Position numbers and translations under genes: made by a program
The notes under the pieces: generated by a model
The model's input: only the letters and a program-made list of their open reading frames with translations
The model's database searches: none
Told to the model about the DNA's origin: nothing
Shown here: piece after piece, positions 44,269 through 56,713 of the stretch
How positions within the stretch are numbered: position 1 is the stretch's first letter
Layout of the letters: every line of letters starts with the position of its first letter
Assembly (NCBI GenBank): GCA_029959195.1
Contig: CP114127.1
Location: forward strand, 62,001 to 126,000
From: Dictyophora rubrovolvata
Lineage: Eukaryota; Basidiomycota; Agaricomycetes; Phallales; Phallaceae
Direction: 5' to 3'
DNA: 64,000 nucleotides

Positions 44269-44866
44269 ATGTTCATCTCTCGAGTAATCTCTTTAACTAC
44301 CTTGTTCCTTTCCATCATAATCTCTTCGGCCACGCCTATTCCAACTTCCACACACGATTTAAAAGCACGGGCAAGTGGAGATCACCACGGCATGTAAGCA
44401 AACTGAGAGATTGACAGTAATGGCAACTCTGACTTCATTTAGTGCTTCGTTCTATACTCCCAATGGTGGAACTGGAGCTTGCGGCTCATCAATTCAAAAC
44501 TCTGAAAACGCGGTTGCCTTGAGTAAGCAGTTTTTTTTTTCGAAAACACGATGTCTACAGCATGTCTGACGCGTTAGCTTCTAGGTACCGGTGAATGGCA
44601 AGGAGGAAGTCTATGCGGAAAGAAGATAACTGTGACAGATACATCCAACGGCCGCAGTGTCAGCGGTGTAGTTATCAGAGATCTTTGCGAAGGATGTCAA
44701 GCTAGAGACGGTAACAAGAACAACATCGACCTTACGTCTGGAGTTTTCCAAAAACTCGACAGTCTTAGCAAAGGCCTCATAAACGGTGCGTTCTTAAAGC
44801 TAGGTCTTGATTTGAATCTGAAAACGTCATTTTCAAATAACAGTGAATTGGGTATTTGAGGATTAA
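44269..44866 (+). CDS. RlpA-like double-psi beta-barrel secreted protein 1
   Basis: The ATG at 44269 starts MFISRVISLTTLFLSIIISS with signal cleavage near SATPIPT. Exon 1 ends DHHG. Exon 2 reads ASFYTPNGGTGACGSSIQNS, exon 3 reads GGSLCGKKITVTDTSNGRSV and VIRDLCEGCQARDGNKNNID with LTSGVFQKL, and a short last exon gives VNWVFED after a phase-1 intron (stop 44864-44866). Mature length is about 110 residues. The YxPxGGTGACG...G...LCGK...V.D.C.GC...DL...F double-psi barrel signature is that of RlpA-like and expansin-like plant and fungal secreted proteins, which bind or loosen wall polymers. The DLCEGCQ of this copy replaces the DLCPGCQ of copy 2. Confidence 0.82.
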
Positions 44867-45308
44867 ACATGTTTACTTTGGGTTAACTTACAATAACTTT
44901 GGAGTCTTTGGTCACTGACCCACCGCTCCTGCCTCGGTCCGCTGGCTTACGGACTGCGTCGAATGTAATTTATTGGGTTAATTTGGACTTGGCATTCGTT
45001 TGATTGAATAAACAAAGCACTTTACCATTCTGACTCGAGAAGTCCTAAGTGATCCTAGTCATGTGCCATACATAGCGGAGTTTAAAAGACAAGTTTTCTT
45101 GAATAAGGGGCGTTTGTGGACGGACGCCCGGAACCCCTTGCATTTGGACTTGAGCTTAAGGTCGCTGTGGCAAAAAGAAAGGTAAGACGGCACGAAGGTT
45201 TCGCTTATTCAATTAGATGGGCGCGACGTGTTTGCTTGACTTGCTCAAACTCAGGTTAATATATAATACACGCGTTTTTATGCTTGCTTGCGTATCGGGC
45301 TAAGAGCC
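44867..45308. other. Intergenic, no gene seen
   Basis: 3' flank of RlpA-like gene 1 and promoter of the polymerase gene. Confidence 0.45.
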
Positions 45309-48300
45309 ATGGAGAGACCATTTGATTTGGACCACTTCTTCAAAGAACAAGACGATCGCATGAACGCCTCGGAGTCGGATTGGGAAGAATATGAAGAACG
45401 AAGACACCAGGAAAGAAAGTGGGAGCATGTTTCTCTTAAATTATTTTACTTTTTCTCTTTTTTTCAAAGTCCTTTCAACAATGTTTTTTGAAACGCAACT
45501 TATGTATAGGCGCAAACGTGAATCTCGAAGGCTAGAAAATGCAGCTGCGGCAGCGATTGCGGAAGAATCAGCTTCGTTGTTTCCGCCCAGTCTTTCACAA
45601 ATTGGACGCGAAACTGACGCTGCATTGAAGAGAAGGAAGCTTATTAGGGGGAAGATCGAATCTATTGAGCTTGCCAAAGAATCTGAGACTCTTCAAGACA
45701 ACCAGGGGCAACAAGTAGTCTCTGTGGAAGTCCCAGAAACCCCAATCAGTTCCGTTGCTGCTTCAAAACCAAGAACAGTCTCTTCCCATCGCAAGCCCAC
45801 CAGATCTGTTCCTAAGCCCACACCGCCAATACCGCCACAGGACTTGAGTAATATCACAACGCCTTCCAGCACTACAGCTTCAATACCGCCTCTGAAACAA
45901 CAAATATTTCCCAACACCAAGCCACCAAAGTCAATCACCGAGGCCGCGCCTGTGATTAAAAAGAGACCGACAACAACGACAGTCTCAGAGACGAAAGCTT
46001 CGACGTCCACAGGTGCAAGGTTGGTAAAAACGATTTCGGGCTCAGCACTTAACCGAAGGCGGAACACAAAGAAACCTCCTGAAGACAAAGAAGCTTTGAT
46101 GACTCCCATGGAATATGCCGCGATTTTGCATGAGAAGTGGCACGGTAAAGTTTCGAGCACACCCCCTGAGCAATTATTTTTGAAGGACTGTACGATTTTC
46201 ATGGTGTTTGAAGAAAAGAACAAGTCGACAAAGGATACGAGAATTAAACTTGATATAGTGCGTTACTTTTGTTATGTCGCCTTTCCCTTTTTTTGGTTCC
46301 GTGTTCAACCATCACTCAGATTGCTCGGAACGGCGGCCAGGTTGCTACTTCGTATGAACCCGCGAATATAACACATATCATACCTGGCGGAAGTACAATC
46401 ACTAAGAAGAAAATTCTCAGAGCGCTTGAGCTGAAAAGTATAGACGATATCCCACCGCACATCCATACCGTCAACTGGGACTGGATAGTTAGCGGACTAA
46501 CGGTAAACCCACTGATGTTGCCAAAAGTATATGAACTAACTTTCATGGAAGCATAACAGACGTGCATCAGAAATCATGTACGAGCTATGGAAAGAACGAC
46601 TACTTGTTTACGCAGGCGTCCGAATATCTAATAATCGATCCAGTTCTGGCGCTAACAGCAAAGGCAAAGGGAAAGAAGTCGAAACCCACGACCCTCCTGT
46701 CGAAGAGTTTTCTGTCATCGAGTGGGTGTTGGCTTCATCCTCGCAACAAAAAAGACTAGTTAACAGCTTTTTAAAAAGAGATTTTTCTGTTGATAGCTCG
46801 CTGGGAAGTCGCAACAAAAAACGGGATAACCCTCAAGAAGACCTGAACACGTCCGCTACTTCTTCGAAAGTCTCCATCAATAACTCTGAAAAGGAAGATC
46901 CGCTCTTACCATTTTATGCTAAAGCACGCGAAGAAGCACAATATGTACGTTCGGCGTCGCTGTGATATTCCTCGCTTTGTTCTCATTCTTATCCACAGGC
47001 CTCCGCGGATGAACATCGACCGCTTTCCACGATGAATGATACACGAACTTCCAAGCTGAAGGTAGTCCTACATCCATTGCCATGCATACCTTCTTGACCT
47101 CATATTTTGAGAAGGGCTTTCAGTGTGATACAAAGAATGGTTCTGTCGTCCAAGCCGAGTCACCTAATTGGGATGTTATTGAGAAGGTTCCTCCTTTTCC
47201 TACTGCTACTTATATAACACTTGAACAGCGTGCAAACAGTTAGCAGAGCTAAAAGAGATGCATCGTGAATTAGGCACTGAAGGCGACAAGTGGCGCGTTT
47301 TGAGTTATCAGAAAGGTGAATATCTCTTTTGTAACTGAAATGCCTACCACAGTCTGAAAGAGGTTATGACTACTTAGCCATCGGAAGTCTCAAGACATAC
47401 CCAACACGTATCAAGTCTAAAGAAGAAGCGATGGAGTTGAGAGGAATATCCTCAAAGACTGCTGATAAGGTAGGCTTTTTGTTCGGTTAATTTGCGTTGT
47501 GTTTTTAGACAGAAAATGATAGATCATGGAAATCATTCGCACTGGAGAACTTCAGCGTATTAAATTCACGAAGACTCCTGAGTTAGATAGTATCAGAATA
47601 TTCAGAGGTATTTATGGCGTAGGTGCGGTATCTGTGTGATCCTTGATTCGAAACGTCCTCGCTGAATCATACATGCACCTTTTTTTTAAAAGGTTCTAAC
47701 ATTGCTCGTAAATGGGTTGCTCAAGGTTGTAAATCCTTGGAAGACCTGAATGCAGCTGTTGCTTCCGGTAATATAAAGTTAACTTTTGTTCAAGAAGTAA
47801 GTTGGCGTGCTATTCTCTTCACCTGTCAGCGACTCAGCGATCTATTATATTTTTCCAGATCGGCTTACGTCATTACGATGGTGTGTTGCGTGCTACTTTT
47901 CTTTGAATTTTTGTTTCATTTAACGTCGTTAGATATCAACGATCGTATGCCTCGTCAGGAGGCGGCAGAAATTTTCATCAAAATTAAAGAACTTGGTTTA
48001 GTTACTACATCTAATCGTGATGTAGCGTGAAAGCTAATTTGGCTCTCACAGCGCTAACCCTGGATCCAAAACTATCCCTAGAGATAATGGGAAGTTTTAG
48101 ACGGTAATCTCTACTCGCCCCTTCCTAAAACGTCAAATTCACGCTTTCTTTAACACAGTGGAAAGACTACTTGTGGCGATATCGATATTCTATTAACTAG
48201 GCCGACGGATGATGGTAAAACCCACTCCGGTCCGTTTGCCCGTTTATGCTATCATATAATCTGAGTCTTTTAATGTATTCGGCATTCAACAGGGATTTTA

Positions 48301-48925
48301 AAACCCTTGTACAATATTCTCAAGAAGCGGGGTATTTTATGTGAGGATTTGGCACTTCCAGATGATTGGAATGCTCTGGAAAGTACGTACCGGGGTTTGT
48401 GTTGTAAGAATGAAAGCTCTAGGAGACGTCGAATCGGTCGGTATTTTTTTTTAACTGCTCTTGAATAATTTTTGTTGATCGTTTCCTAAGATATATTATG
48501 TATTCCGTTTGAAAGCCGGGGCGCGGCCCGTATATATTACACTGTGAGTATTGGGTATTGAGATCCACGTGTGCTATAATGCTTAAGAACATGAGATAGG
48601 GTGATGATATAGTACGCACTACCGTTCTTTTCTTCGCTATTCAACGTTTACATTAACCATAGTTCAACCGGTCCATTCGCCTGAAAGCTAACAAAATGGG
48701 AATGAGCCTGAATCAACGAGGGTTATTCCAAGGTGTTGTGAGGGATGTTCATGATAGGACCAAGAAGCTGTGTCCGGGTATGAACGATACGCTTCGAAAA
48801 AATTTTTATGATACAACTCACGCATTGATGATGCAGGTTCCTTGCTTTGTTCCGATTCTGAAAGGAAGATTTTCGAAATATTGGGTGTACCGTGGCAGGA
48901 AGCACATGAACGTGTTAGGTCTTGA
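45309..48925 (+). CDS. POL4: DNA polymerase lambda / Pol4 (family X) with N-terminal BRCT domain
   Basis: The ATG at 45309 (MERPFDLDHFFKEQDDRMNA) opens a gene of about 16 exons, roughly 800-850 residues. An N-terminal basic, Ser/Pro-rich region is followed by a BRCT domain (KDCTIFMVFEEKN ... IARNGGQVATSYEPANITHI ... IHTVNWDWIVSGL). A disordered linker leads to the 8-kDa domain with helix-hairpin-helix motifs (GISSKTADKIMEII, FRGIYGVGSNIARKWV). The palm has the metal-binding pair in TCGDIDILLTRP and the third carboxylate in RRRIDILCIP, then YYTGDD, FNRSIRLKANKMGMSLNQRG and LFQGVVRD. The C-terminus is ILGVPWQEAHERVRS with the stop at 48923-48925. All catalytic residues are visible. It fills gaps in base excision repair and non-homologous end joining in the nucleus. 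Confidence 0.92.
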
Positions 48926-49182
48926 AGAGAAGTTTGACTATGAAAACGTAATGTATAAATTATTATGCTTTGAATTGCGGCATTGTGTGTATATTATAGA
49001 GACTTTGAGGTTTTTAATCTTTTCATTTATATAATATGTAATTCCACTTGTATTCATGTACGCCAATTGGAGCGAAAGTCGGTCGACCGGCTTTGGACGG
49101 ACGTTCACTGAACTTTGATTGTGAGCGTATAAATGCGTCATATTTACAAAATAAATAGATTCAATGCAGCATATTTCGTATT

Positions 49183-51236
49183 TCACGTTTTCCACCCCCT
49201 CCCAGTGCGTTTTACTAACATTGCCCGAGTCACGAGAGCGAGCAAAACTCCAGCTAATATCATTACCTATAATTTAAAGTAAGATTACCATCTAAATAAA
49301 ATCTGAATTCGAGACCGGGACACATACGTTAGAGAAGATGATAGATCTGTTCCACCTGTATCGTGGAGCATCTAGAAGCGCTCCTGCAATGGGCTCTGCG
49401 GTGAGGACAAAGAAGCTTTCTAGGAAAGATGCGTAGCCGATGGCGAATCTAGTTATTTGATGTCACGTCAATTCGAGGTTATGAGTGGAGAGCCTGAGTG
49501 TAGACGCTCACCCGAAGTCAGATATACTTTCGACGTAGGCTGCTGTCGTTGGACCGACTAAAGAGAAAACTGCAGACAAACAATTAGACAATAATAATTT
49601 CGAGATATCTTTTGAATTGTGAGACATACATCCTCCGGAGAAAAAACCATAAAATATGATGAATGGGATCAACCCTTTTACTTCCGTTGCTTTGATCATC
49701 GTAAAACCGACGATCCCTAACAAAGCAGACGCTGCAGTTATGGCTGTTTTTTTTTGTTATTGCAATTCCGAGATCGGTGAGAAAACATTGTTCCGGTTCT
49801 CTTACAATTCACAACACCATATTTATCAGCCAGGATGCCCCATATTACTCGACCAAACATGTTCGCGCCAGTCAAGATGGTTATCTCAAAGGAGAAGGGT
49901 CAGTATTGTTGGGGAACTAGTGCATATTAACGTACGGTATAAAACGAAAGACCGGTCGAAACTCCGTGGAAAATCGCGAAAAGCTGGACGTAAAAGTCTA
50001 TGATGGGACAATTTGATAAACGACATAGAATAGTCCAAAGGTTCTGGGTAACTCACATGGGAAATAGATCCCAAAAAGTATGAAATTCGTTCTATGAAAT
50101 GATATCAATGAAGATTAAGCTACATGATTGAGAGGAATACATACGCAAAGATGGCTATGAAGAAAGGAACGTCCGTAACCACCTTTCTTATATTCGGCGG
50201 TGGGATGTTGTCTGTCCTTAATTTTTTGGGAGGAAGACGCGGTTTGATCAGGATATTTGAGGCAATAGCCAGGGCTAACATGATAAACCCGTAAATTCTA
50301 CAAGATTCAATTATGTTGAAGACGTACGATGTTTGACAGATGATTGTGCGCATACCTTACGCCCCACGCGAAGCCCACTCGTCCATTGAAAAGATTGTTC
50401 AATCCGATGGTTTGGACTATTGCACCGACGGAACCACCTAGGAAATCACATTCAGAAAGAGACAAGTATAGATTCTTTACACGCACCTAGTGAAGCTATG
50501 CCTGATATCATGGCTCTTTTACGTTTGAAATAATGGAAACAGATAGATATGGACGGGATATATAACAATCCCATTCCCAGTCCAACGCCTACGCCTTGCG
50601 CCAGAAAAACCTGATAGTAATGATGGGGTTTAGCAAGAGAAAGCATAAAGAATCTGTCAGGTAAATTTGTTTGGAGATAAGTGGGAGATTGACAAATCCC
50701 TGGGAGTTTACTGACGAGAAGAGATAGATCAAGGAACCAATGAGCATCAGATGCCTGACATATCCTTCGTCGAACAATTTTCCAGCGAAGAGTCCGAGAG
50801 CAAAAGTAAGGAAAAGTTGCATGCTTCCTATCCATGAGATCTCGGACGGTGTTTTTTCAGAAAGGAATACTCTCTACATGATGTTTATTAGGAAATTTGG
50901 AATGGCAACAGAGCAGCAGGAGAACTGACCGTGTAAAAATCCTGGTAAACCCCAAAGGCGGCAATAGCTCCTTGAGTCATGAATATCGATAAGAAACTGT
51001 TTTTTTTTTCACCACACGTGTCAATAAAACGAGAAAACAACGACTACATACAAATACTTGACTTACCTGCCAAGGACAGTGGCCCAAGCTTGTGCGCCTC
51101 CTTCAGGATAATCATATGCGGCGGCTTTTGTGTCTTGATGAGTTGGAGAATTAGCAGCTGCAGCTTCTGCATCCGGGATGTCTACCGTCGATACTGCTTC
51201 GTACTGGGTTTTGCTAGCACTAATTGGAGAAGTCAT
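49183..51236 (-). CDS. Major facilitator superfamily transporter, monocarboxylate (MCT) type
   Basis: The ATG at 51236 begins MTSPISASKTQYEAVSTVDI. A cytosolic N-terminus of about 45 residues leads to the MCT signature DYPEGGAQAWATVLGSF. Helices continue through MTQGAIAAFGVYQDFYTRVF, SWIGSMQLFLTFALGLFAGK, FFMLSLAKPHHYYQVFLAQG, GLGMGLLYIPSISICFHYF followed by KRKRAMISGIASLGASVGAI, FAWGVRIYGFIMLALAIASN, VPFFIAIFA, VSLVGPTTAAYVES, GYASFLESFFVLTAEPIAGA and VMILAGVLLALVTRAML. The stop follows GRGWKT. The order matches the 12-helix fungal MCT family, which moves monocarboxylates or related small acids and riboflavin. It lies directly downstream of, and on the same strand as, the adenylating enzyme. 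Confidence 0.87.
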
Positions 51237-51676
51237 GCTCAGTGATCAGTGGCAGTTACTTACAGCACACTGACCTGGTGGGAAGACTGATATCGGATTT
51301 TTGAAACCCGGTGATTTCAGACCGTTGTGGAGATCAGACCATAGACGGAACGAATGGAGACGGCGACTACGTTGAAAAAGTTTACTTGGAATCTCTTCGA
51401 ACAGCATGCATTGTCTGCATTGTCAATATAAATTTTCTACGCCTTCATAATCAGTATTAGACCTAAAATGAACTAAACGAGGACAATGATACATGTGACG
51501 GTGACGAAACCATAACCATATGGAGAACAATTACGTAGGCGTAGCTCCGGAGTTCGCCGTTCCCACAACAGACTGTAACCAGACGGCTGATGACACCCTC
51601 CGAAATCAATTTCCTTGGTATTGTACACTTTAAAAGATACCAAAAGTTATCCTTCTGAAAAGCAATCAAAAAACAT
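51237..51676. other. Intergenic between adenylating enzyme and MFS transporter
   Basis: About 440 bases, no gene seen; presumably terminator of one gene and promoter of the next. Confidence 0.45.
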
Positions 51677-53588
51677 CTATGATTGAACTTGAACGACACT
51701 GGCATCGGCATACACATTATCCAACAACTCTCTAAACTTTTCCTCCGCTTTCGACCGCATAACTGTCCCTTTCAACTATTCACGTGTAAATTTAGTATTT
51801 CGAAGGCGTCGTCATTACTCAAGTAAACTCTCACCGATGAAACAGGTAATGAACCTTTAGGCAAGACGATAATAAATTCCGGTTTAATCAGTTCATGTGG
51901 ATACAAATTCGAACCGTCTTTGCAGGAAATAAGTGGTTCTAAACGAGATGTCAGAAGGTTGTGAAATGATGTCGGGTCATGGCCGCCAATGCCGTTGTTT
52001 TGTGGCTCAACTGCGGGCTCTATGAGAAGAGAAGGCGAAGGTCTTCCTGATCCTACAACGACAAAGGAGGATATGAGTCCATGACAGAGGTATGCTATTC
52101 TGTCTTCGAGATATCTAATTTAAATCGAAGATCAGCGTCTTTCTATGTTATATTACGGCGTACGCACTTGGCATCGCAGTTATCAGCTCCCTTCATGATG
52201 ATAATATCATCCCTCCTCCCACGAAAAATGTATACCTCCTCCGCGCAAGTTTCGCCGTTCTCGACATGTTTAAACAAGTCTTTGGTATAATACACCCCGT
52301 CCCTAGGATTTCGCAAAGAGCATGGAGGACAGTCCGGCGACGTTGGAAGAATAACGAGCTCTCGGACTTTTGAATACGGGTCGTCACCTGGAATGGGTAC
52401 GAACTTGTAGTCAAACTTGCGGTAGAACTGTAAAAGATGTGGTGTTCCCGGCTGTGAAACGAATAACATCCCGACTTCTGTGGATGCAAATCTGGCCTTC
52501 GCAAGAGTATATGTGACTAAACTCGTATGAATCAAAGAATCGAAACTTACGACGATGGGAATACCCATTTCCTTTGCCCACTCAATAGCGCGTTCATTAA
52601 GAGGTCCGCCCCCAAATGTTAAACTACGCAAAGTCCTCAACTTTTCTGTCAGGTTTGGTGAATTCTGGGCTTTCTGGATGATGTCATTGATCAGATCAGG
52701 ATAGAGAGCTATATCGGTCACGCCACATTCTGAGATTGTGTTGGCTAGATCGTCAGGGTGTTTCCAGATGACTTTTGGTGTCATAACTGTGCAATCTGCA
52801 TAGAGGAAAGTTCGGAGAGAATCTAAAGGATCACGTTAGCCGAAGCAAATGTCTTAAAGCAGATACCATACGTAGCAGTTGACCGACGTAACAGAATGTG
52901 CCGCTTCGTATGAACACAGGCGTTCTTCGTTCGTCGATCTGACACTTTTGTGCATTCGCATCTACCCATCTTCGAGAGAACTGAACGATTTTGGGACGGC
53001 CAGAAGATGAGCCAGACGATTGTTCCATCGACAAGATATCATCCGCGTCTCCATCTATTAGTGATGGAAGAAGAATCTGAGATGCATCGACCGACGGTGG
53101 TTCATCGAGATTCAACATTGGTACAATATCGAATTGTCCTTCAAGTTTCTCCCAGTCGCTTGCATCTTTAGTATCGCAGATTATAATCCTTGTCTCCGAT
53201 TGTTCGAATAGATTTTGAACGAGGGTGACGTCTTTGAGATAGGTGGACACGAGATGTGGCACATAACCCGCTCGCTGAAGACTGAACAGATGAACGACAT
53301 CAACATACGTTTTACCATTCATCCTTTGAAGTATGAGTTATGTATGATCCAAACTACGCAACGTACGTACCACAACCCGACGACTTCTCTCTTCGAAATG
53401 GAATGGTTACCTTTGCCCTTAAGTTTATCTAACCAATGTGCCGCAAACCGGGTAACGTCATCCCAAAAGACTATGTATGAGACATCCTCCCACCCCCAAC
53501 CATCTTTACCAGGAATTCTGAATGCCACGTTATAGGGATGCTTTTTGACTGTCTGCTCGAGCACGGTGAGATGATTGAGGTATCCCAT
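51677..53588 (-). CDS. Stand-alone adenylate-forming enzyme (AMP-binding, NRPS-like A domain)
   Basis: The ATG at 53588 begins MGYLNHLTVLEQTVKKHPYN. Exons read VSYIVFWDDVTRFAAHWLDK, TYVDVVHLFSLQRAGYVPHL, the phosphate-binding loop QSSGSSSGRPKIVQFSRRW, TPVFIRSGTFCYVGQLL, IWKHPDDLANTISECGVTDI, LRTLRSLTFGGGPLNERAIE, SEVGMLFVS, DGVYYTKDLFKHVENG and the YIFRGRRDDIIIMKGADN hinge. A C-terminal subdomain ends VYADASVVQVQS. The protein has roughly 550 residues and no carrier protein, reductase or condensation domain after it. It activates an unknown carboxylic acid as an acyl-AMP. The A3 loop is SSGSSSGRPK, not the textbook SGTTGxPK. NRPS-like reductases have the same N-terminal type, so it may be a shortened member. 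The MFS transporter lies next to it. Confidence 0.83.
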
Positions 53589-54175
53589 TGTAGGTCAGCC
53601 TGGTGAGAATCTGGATTTTGCCTCTAAGTTGTACAACTTGAAGGTAGCCTGTTTGCCAGACTTGGCAAATGAACGTGCCAGCAGTGCGCATTAGTTCACA
53701 CACATAATACTATTTCCTTCTATCTTCTCCGCTTGTTAGTAATAAGAACCACCAGGTCAATTCAGGGACATGAGGTCATTTGAATTGGTGAAAATGGACG
53801 GCTTGTCGCTCAAGTGTTCAGCAATTCTAGCTCGGCGGGGGGTACCCATTCAAATCGAAACTTACTGTAATATTTCTTTCAGACGTAAGGCGACGTTCCC
53901 TTCCGAATCGATTTTTCACTTTTGCCGGCCTTACACACCGCAAAATACGTATTACAACGAAGCTACTCTGGCTTCTGTAATTGAAATTGCAAGTTGCTGG
54001 CGTCGGAAAGGCTACCGGCTTTCAGGGTTTAAGGCCCGCCCACGATCCGACTGTTTGGCGCAGTGATCTCGTTACCCTCAAGAGCACTCAGCAGCGTGCC
54101 AACTTTAATTTGACATGAATAAAAAAGGTGGCGAGTACTCTTACAAATCCGATATACCTCAGCAAGACCCTGGGG
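53589..54175. other. Intergenic, no gene seen
   Basis: Promoter side of the adenylating enzyme. An ORF at 53770-54066 has no motif or splice support. Confidence 0.4.
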
Positions 54176-54253
54176 GATATCTTGGTGAACGGTGAGCGTC
54201 TCATCCTGAAGATTGCTGATTCCGGACTAGCTCGAGTCGCAGGAACCATTTGA
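54176..54253 (+). pseudogene. Short relic of a CMGC-like protein kinase
   Basis: The frame reads DILVNGERLILKIADSGLAR and then VAGTI before a stop. This is the catalytic-loop tail plus the DFG region of a CDK-type kinase (N-I-L-V-N...L-K-I-A-D-F-G-L-A-R), with DFG changed to DSG and nothing else of the kinase recognisable around it. Confidence 0.4.
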
Positions 54254-54780
54254 CTACCATGAACCATTTCCCTTGCGTGGCATTCAAATGGTATGAGATG
54301 GTTGATATGAGAAGACCGAAAGCATTGACCTATCGACGACGCCGCTTGTTAACTGACCTTTTTCTCTGACCCTATTCTTCTGACCATATTAAGGCACACG
54401 AGAAGAGGACACTTACTCATACAGAGTACCTGAGACTAGGGAATTAAAATTTCAATCAAAGCTTAAATTCCGACCCGATCTTCCAATTGTTTTTCTCGAC
54501 GGGTCTCCTGCTTGATGTGAAGTGTACGATTACCCGTGTTACTGTGGAAAACAATTAGGGTGAATCTCCCATCATTAGGCACTTTGATATAATAGTAGCT
54601 GATTTCGAAAGAATGGAGAAACTAGCTCAATTTCATTGATTGTATCATGGATCCATTGACACCGGTCTTGTGATGATTTAACCTGAGCTCTCATTGACAT
54701 TAATCATCCTAGACATTTCGTGCTGAAAATATAGGGAAGCGTACTCGATTTACCTTCGTCGTCGTTCGAAACGTAATATG
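54254..54780. other. Intergenic, no gene seen
   Basis: No coding potential recognised downstream of the kinase relic. Confidence 0.4.
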
Positions 54781-54859
54781 TATGTATATACATATGTTGG
54801 TTCAGTGTTACTAGGAAGCTATTAAAATTACGACAGCAGTTTTGTTAATTTTCACGGAA

Positions 54860-55637
54860 ATCCAAATATAAGAAGTACAATCATAAATCACTGGCACCTA
54901 GCAGAGCGCGCGTTTGCTGACATGGCTCGTTCCCTGATCTAAAACATAGTCGGGATAGGCAGAACCACCCCAATTATGAGAGAGGTTAACCTCTACATAG
55001 TCCAGTCAATCACAATCTCATTATAAAATTTCTTACATGAAAAAATTAATGGAAGCTCCCCAATAATCTGAATCGTTGGTGAATACTGAACCGGCGCGTC
55101 TGTGCGTGATGCTAGGGCTAAGGCTAAAAGGGGAATTCACAGCATATGAAAGTTTCCTTATTCTGACATCCAATACCTTACGAAGTGGTTATACCCAAAC
55201 TTGAAAGTATACATGCATTGACACGTAACTTTACGCTTTGACTGTCAGACAGCTAAGCTGATAGTGGTAGAACTGCCTCCGAGAAAATTACTTAAGTACA
55301 GATGACTAGTACGATACTTACCGTAGTGGCATATTGTGATTTGATTTGATTCATTGTTATTTTTTTGTCAGCCGGAGAAAAGAAAAGATAAGCCAGACCT
55401 TTCCGGAATCCGTCTGCAAGTAATTGTACATATGGAGCATGAATAATCGTATGTCACTGTTGGCAAATGAATCCAACCATCCAATAAGGACATTCACTAC
55501 CTCAATCTCAATGAAACGTATAAAACCACTTCTGTCTCGATACACCCCAGACAACAGTGAAATCCACTCGTCTAACTCCGGCTTTGACATTTTCTCTACT
55601 CTTCTATCTATCCAACACCATCAAGTTGATTGTTGAC
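54860..55637 (+). promoter_or_regulatory. Promoter region of RlpA-like gene 2, homologous to 43561-44268
   Basis: It shares ordered blocks with the region before gene 1, including CTAGCAGAGCGCGC at about 54899 and CAGCTAAGCTG at about 55250. The final 100 bases before the ATG are pyrimidine-rich. Confidence 0.55.
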
Positions 55638-56259
55638 ATGTTCTCCCCCCGAGTCGTCTCTTTAGTTACTCTGTTCTTCTCCGTCATGGTCGCTTCAGCC
55701 ACCCCCATGTCAACCTCTACAGACGGTTTGGTAGCGCGAGCAAGTGGAGATCACCATGGCGTGTAAATAAACTGCGAAATTATTTGTATTAACATCAACG
55801 AATCTGACCTGGTTTTAGTGCTACATTTTATACTCCTAATGGAGGAACTGGAGCTTGTGGCTCACCGATTCAAAACTCTGACAATGCAGTTGCCTTGAGT
55901 GAGTATCGGTTCATAATTATTGTCCACGACGTCGACAACATATCTCACAATGTGTTATTCTCTATTCTCCAGGTACCGGTGAATTTCAAGGAGGAAATCT
56001 ATGCGGAAAGAAGATAACTGTGACAGATACATCCAACGGGCGGAGTGTGAGCGGTGTAGTTGTTCGAGACCTTTGCCCAGGATGTCAAGGCAGAGACGGC
56101 AACAAGAACAACATCGACCTTACATCTGGAGTATTTCAAAAACTCGACAGTCTTAGCGTAGGCGTTATCAATGGTGTGTTTTCAGAGTCGGACTATTTTT
56201 GAAAAAAATCTGACAAGTGTTACTCTAAAAAATTAGTCAATTGGGTTTTTGAGGATTAG
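55638..56259 (+). CDS. RlpA-like double-psi beta-barrel secreted protein 2
   Basis: The ATG at 55638 begins MFSPRVVSLVTLFFSVMVAS with cleavage near SATPMST. Exon 2 reads ATFYTPNGGTGACGSPIQNS, exon 3 reads GEFQGGNLCGKKITVTDTSN and VVVRDLCPGCQGRDGNKNNI with DLTSGVFQKL, and the last exon gives VNWVFED with the stop at 56257-56259. The phase-1 intron before the last exon has a GTGTGT donor and TTAG acceptor, the same plan as copy 1. It keeps the consensus DLCPGCQ. The two paralogs lie about 11.4 kb apart on the same strand with three unrelated genes between them. Secreted, probably wall-associated; exact role unknown. Confidence 0.85.
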
Positions 56260-56713
56260 GGGCGTCGATGGTTAGCTGACTGTACTCCATTGACAGTTTC
56301 TGACTTACGATTCGAGTCGAACGGATCCGAACCTATAAGACAACGTAAATTATTTATTGAGCTATCTGATCTTTATATTCAGTTTAGTCGCATAATTATC
56401 TTTGAGATGTAGCCAATACAGACATGTTATTTTGAAACTCTGGCTCAAGAAGTCATGAGCCCATCGAACAGTCGGATAAGTATAGCTCCTAATTGCTTTT
56501 TGATTTTCCTCGATAGTCTTTTCTGTTAAGGTCAACCATATGTCACATGAACCAGGTCAACCGCTTTAGTAGAAAATTTCATCTCGAATGCAAAATTATG
56601 ACGTATGAAAAAAAATCTCCTTATTCATTTATTTACAGAAGCGTACATATAATATAGGCGGCAATGTAAACTTTCCAACTTAATCAGATATACCGATTTA
56701 AACCCATGACGTC
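56260..56713. other. Convergent 3' intergenic region
   Basis: This lies between the stops of RlpA-like gene 2 and FunK1. No gene was seen. Confidence 0.45.

Noticed and set aside
49183-53588. A complete secondary-metabolite gene cluster
   Set aside because: Only one adenylating enzyme and one transporter are adjacent; no synthase, terpene cyclase or PKS is nearby and the FMOs are more than 28 kb away.
53770-54066. Plus-strand ORF of 98 codons next to the adenylating enzyme
   Set aside because: No family motif; it lies in the expected promoter region of the divergent gene.
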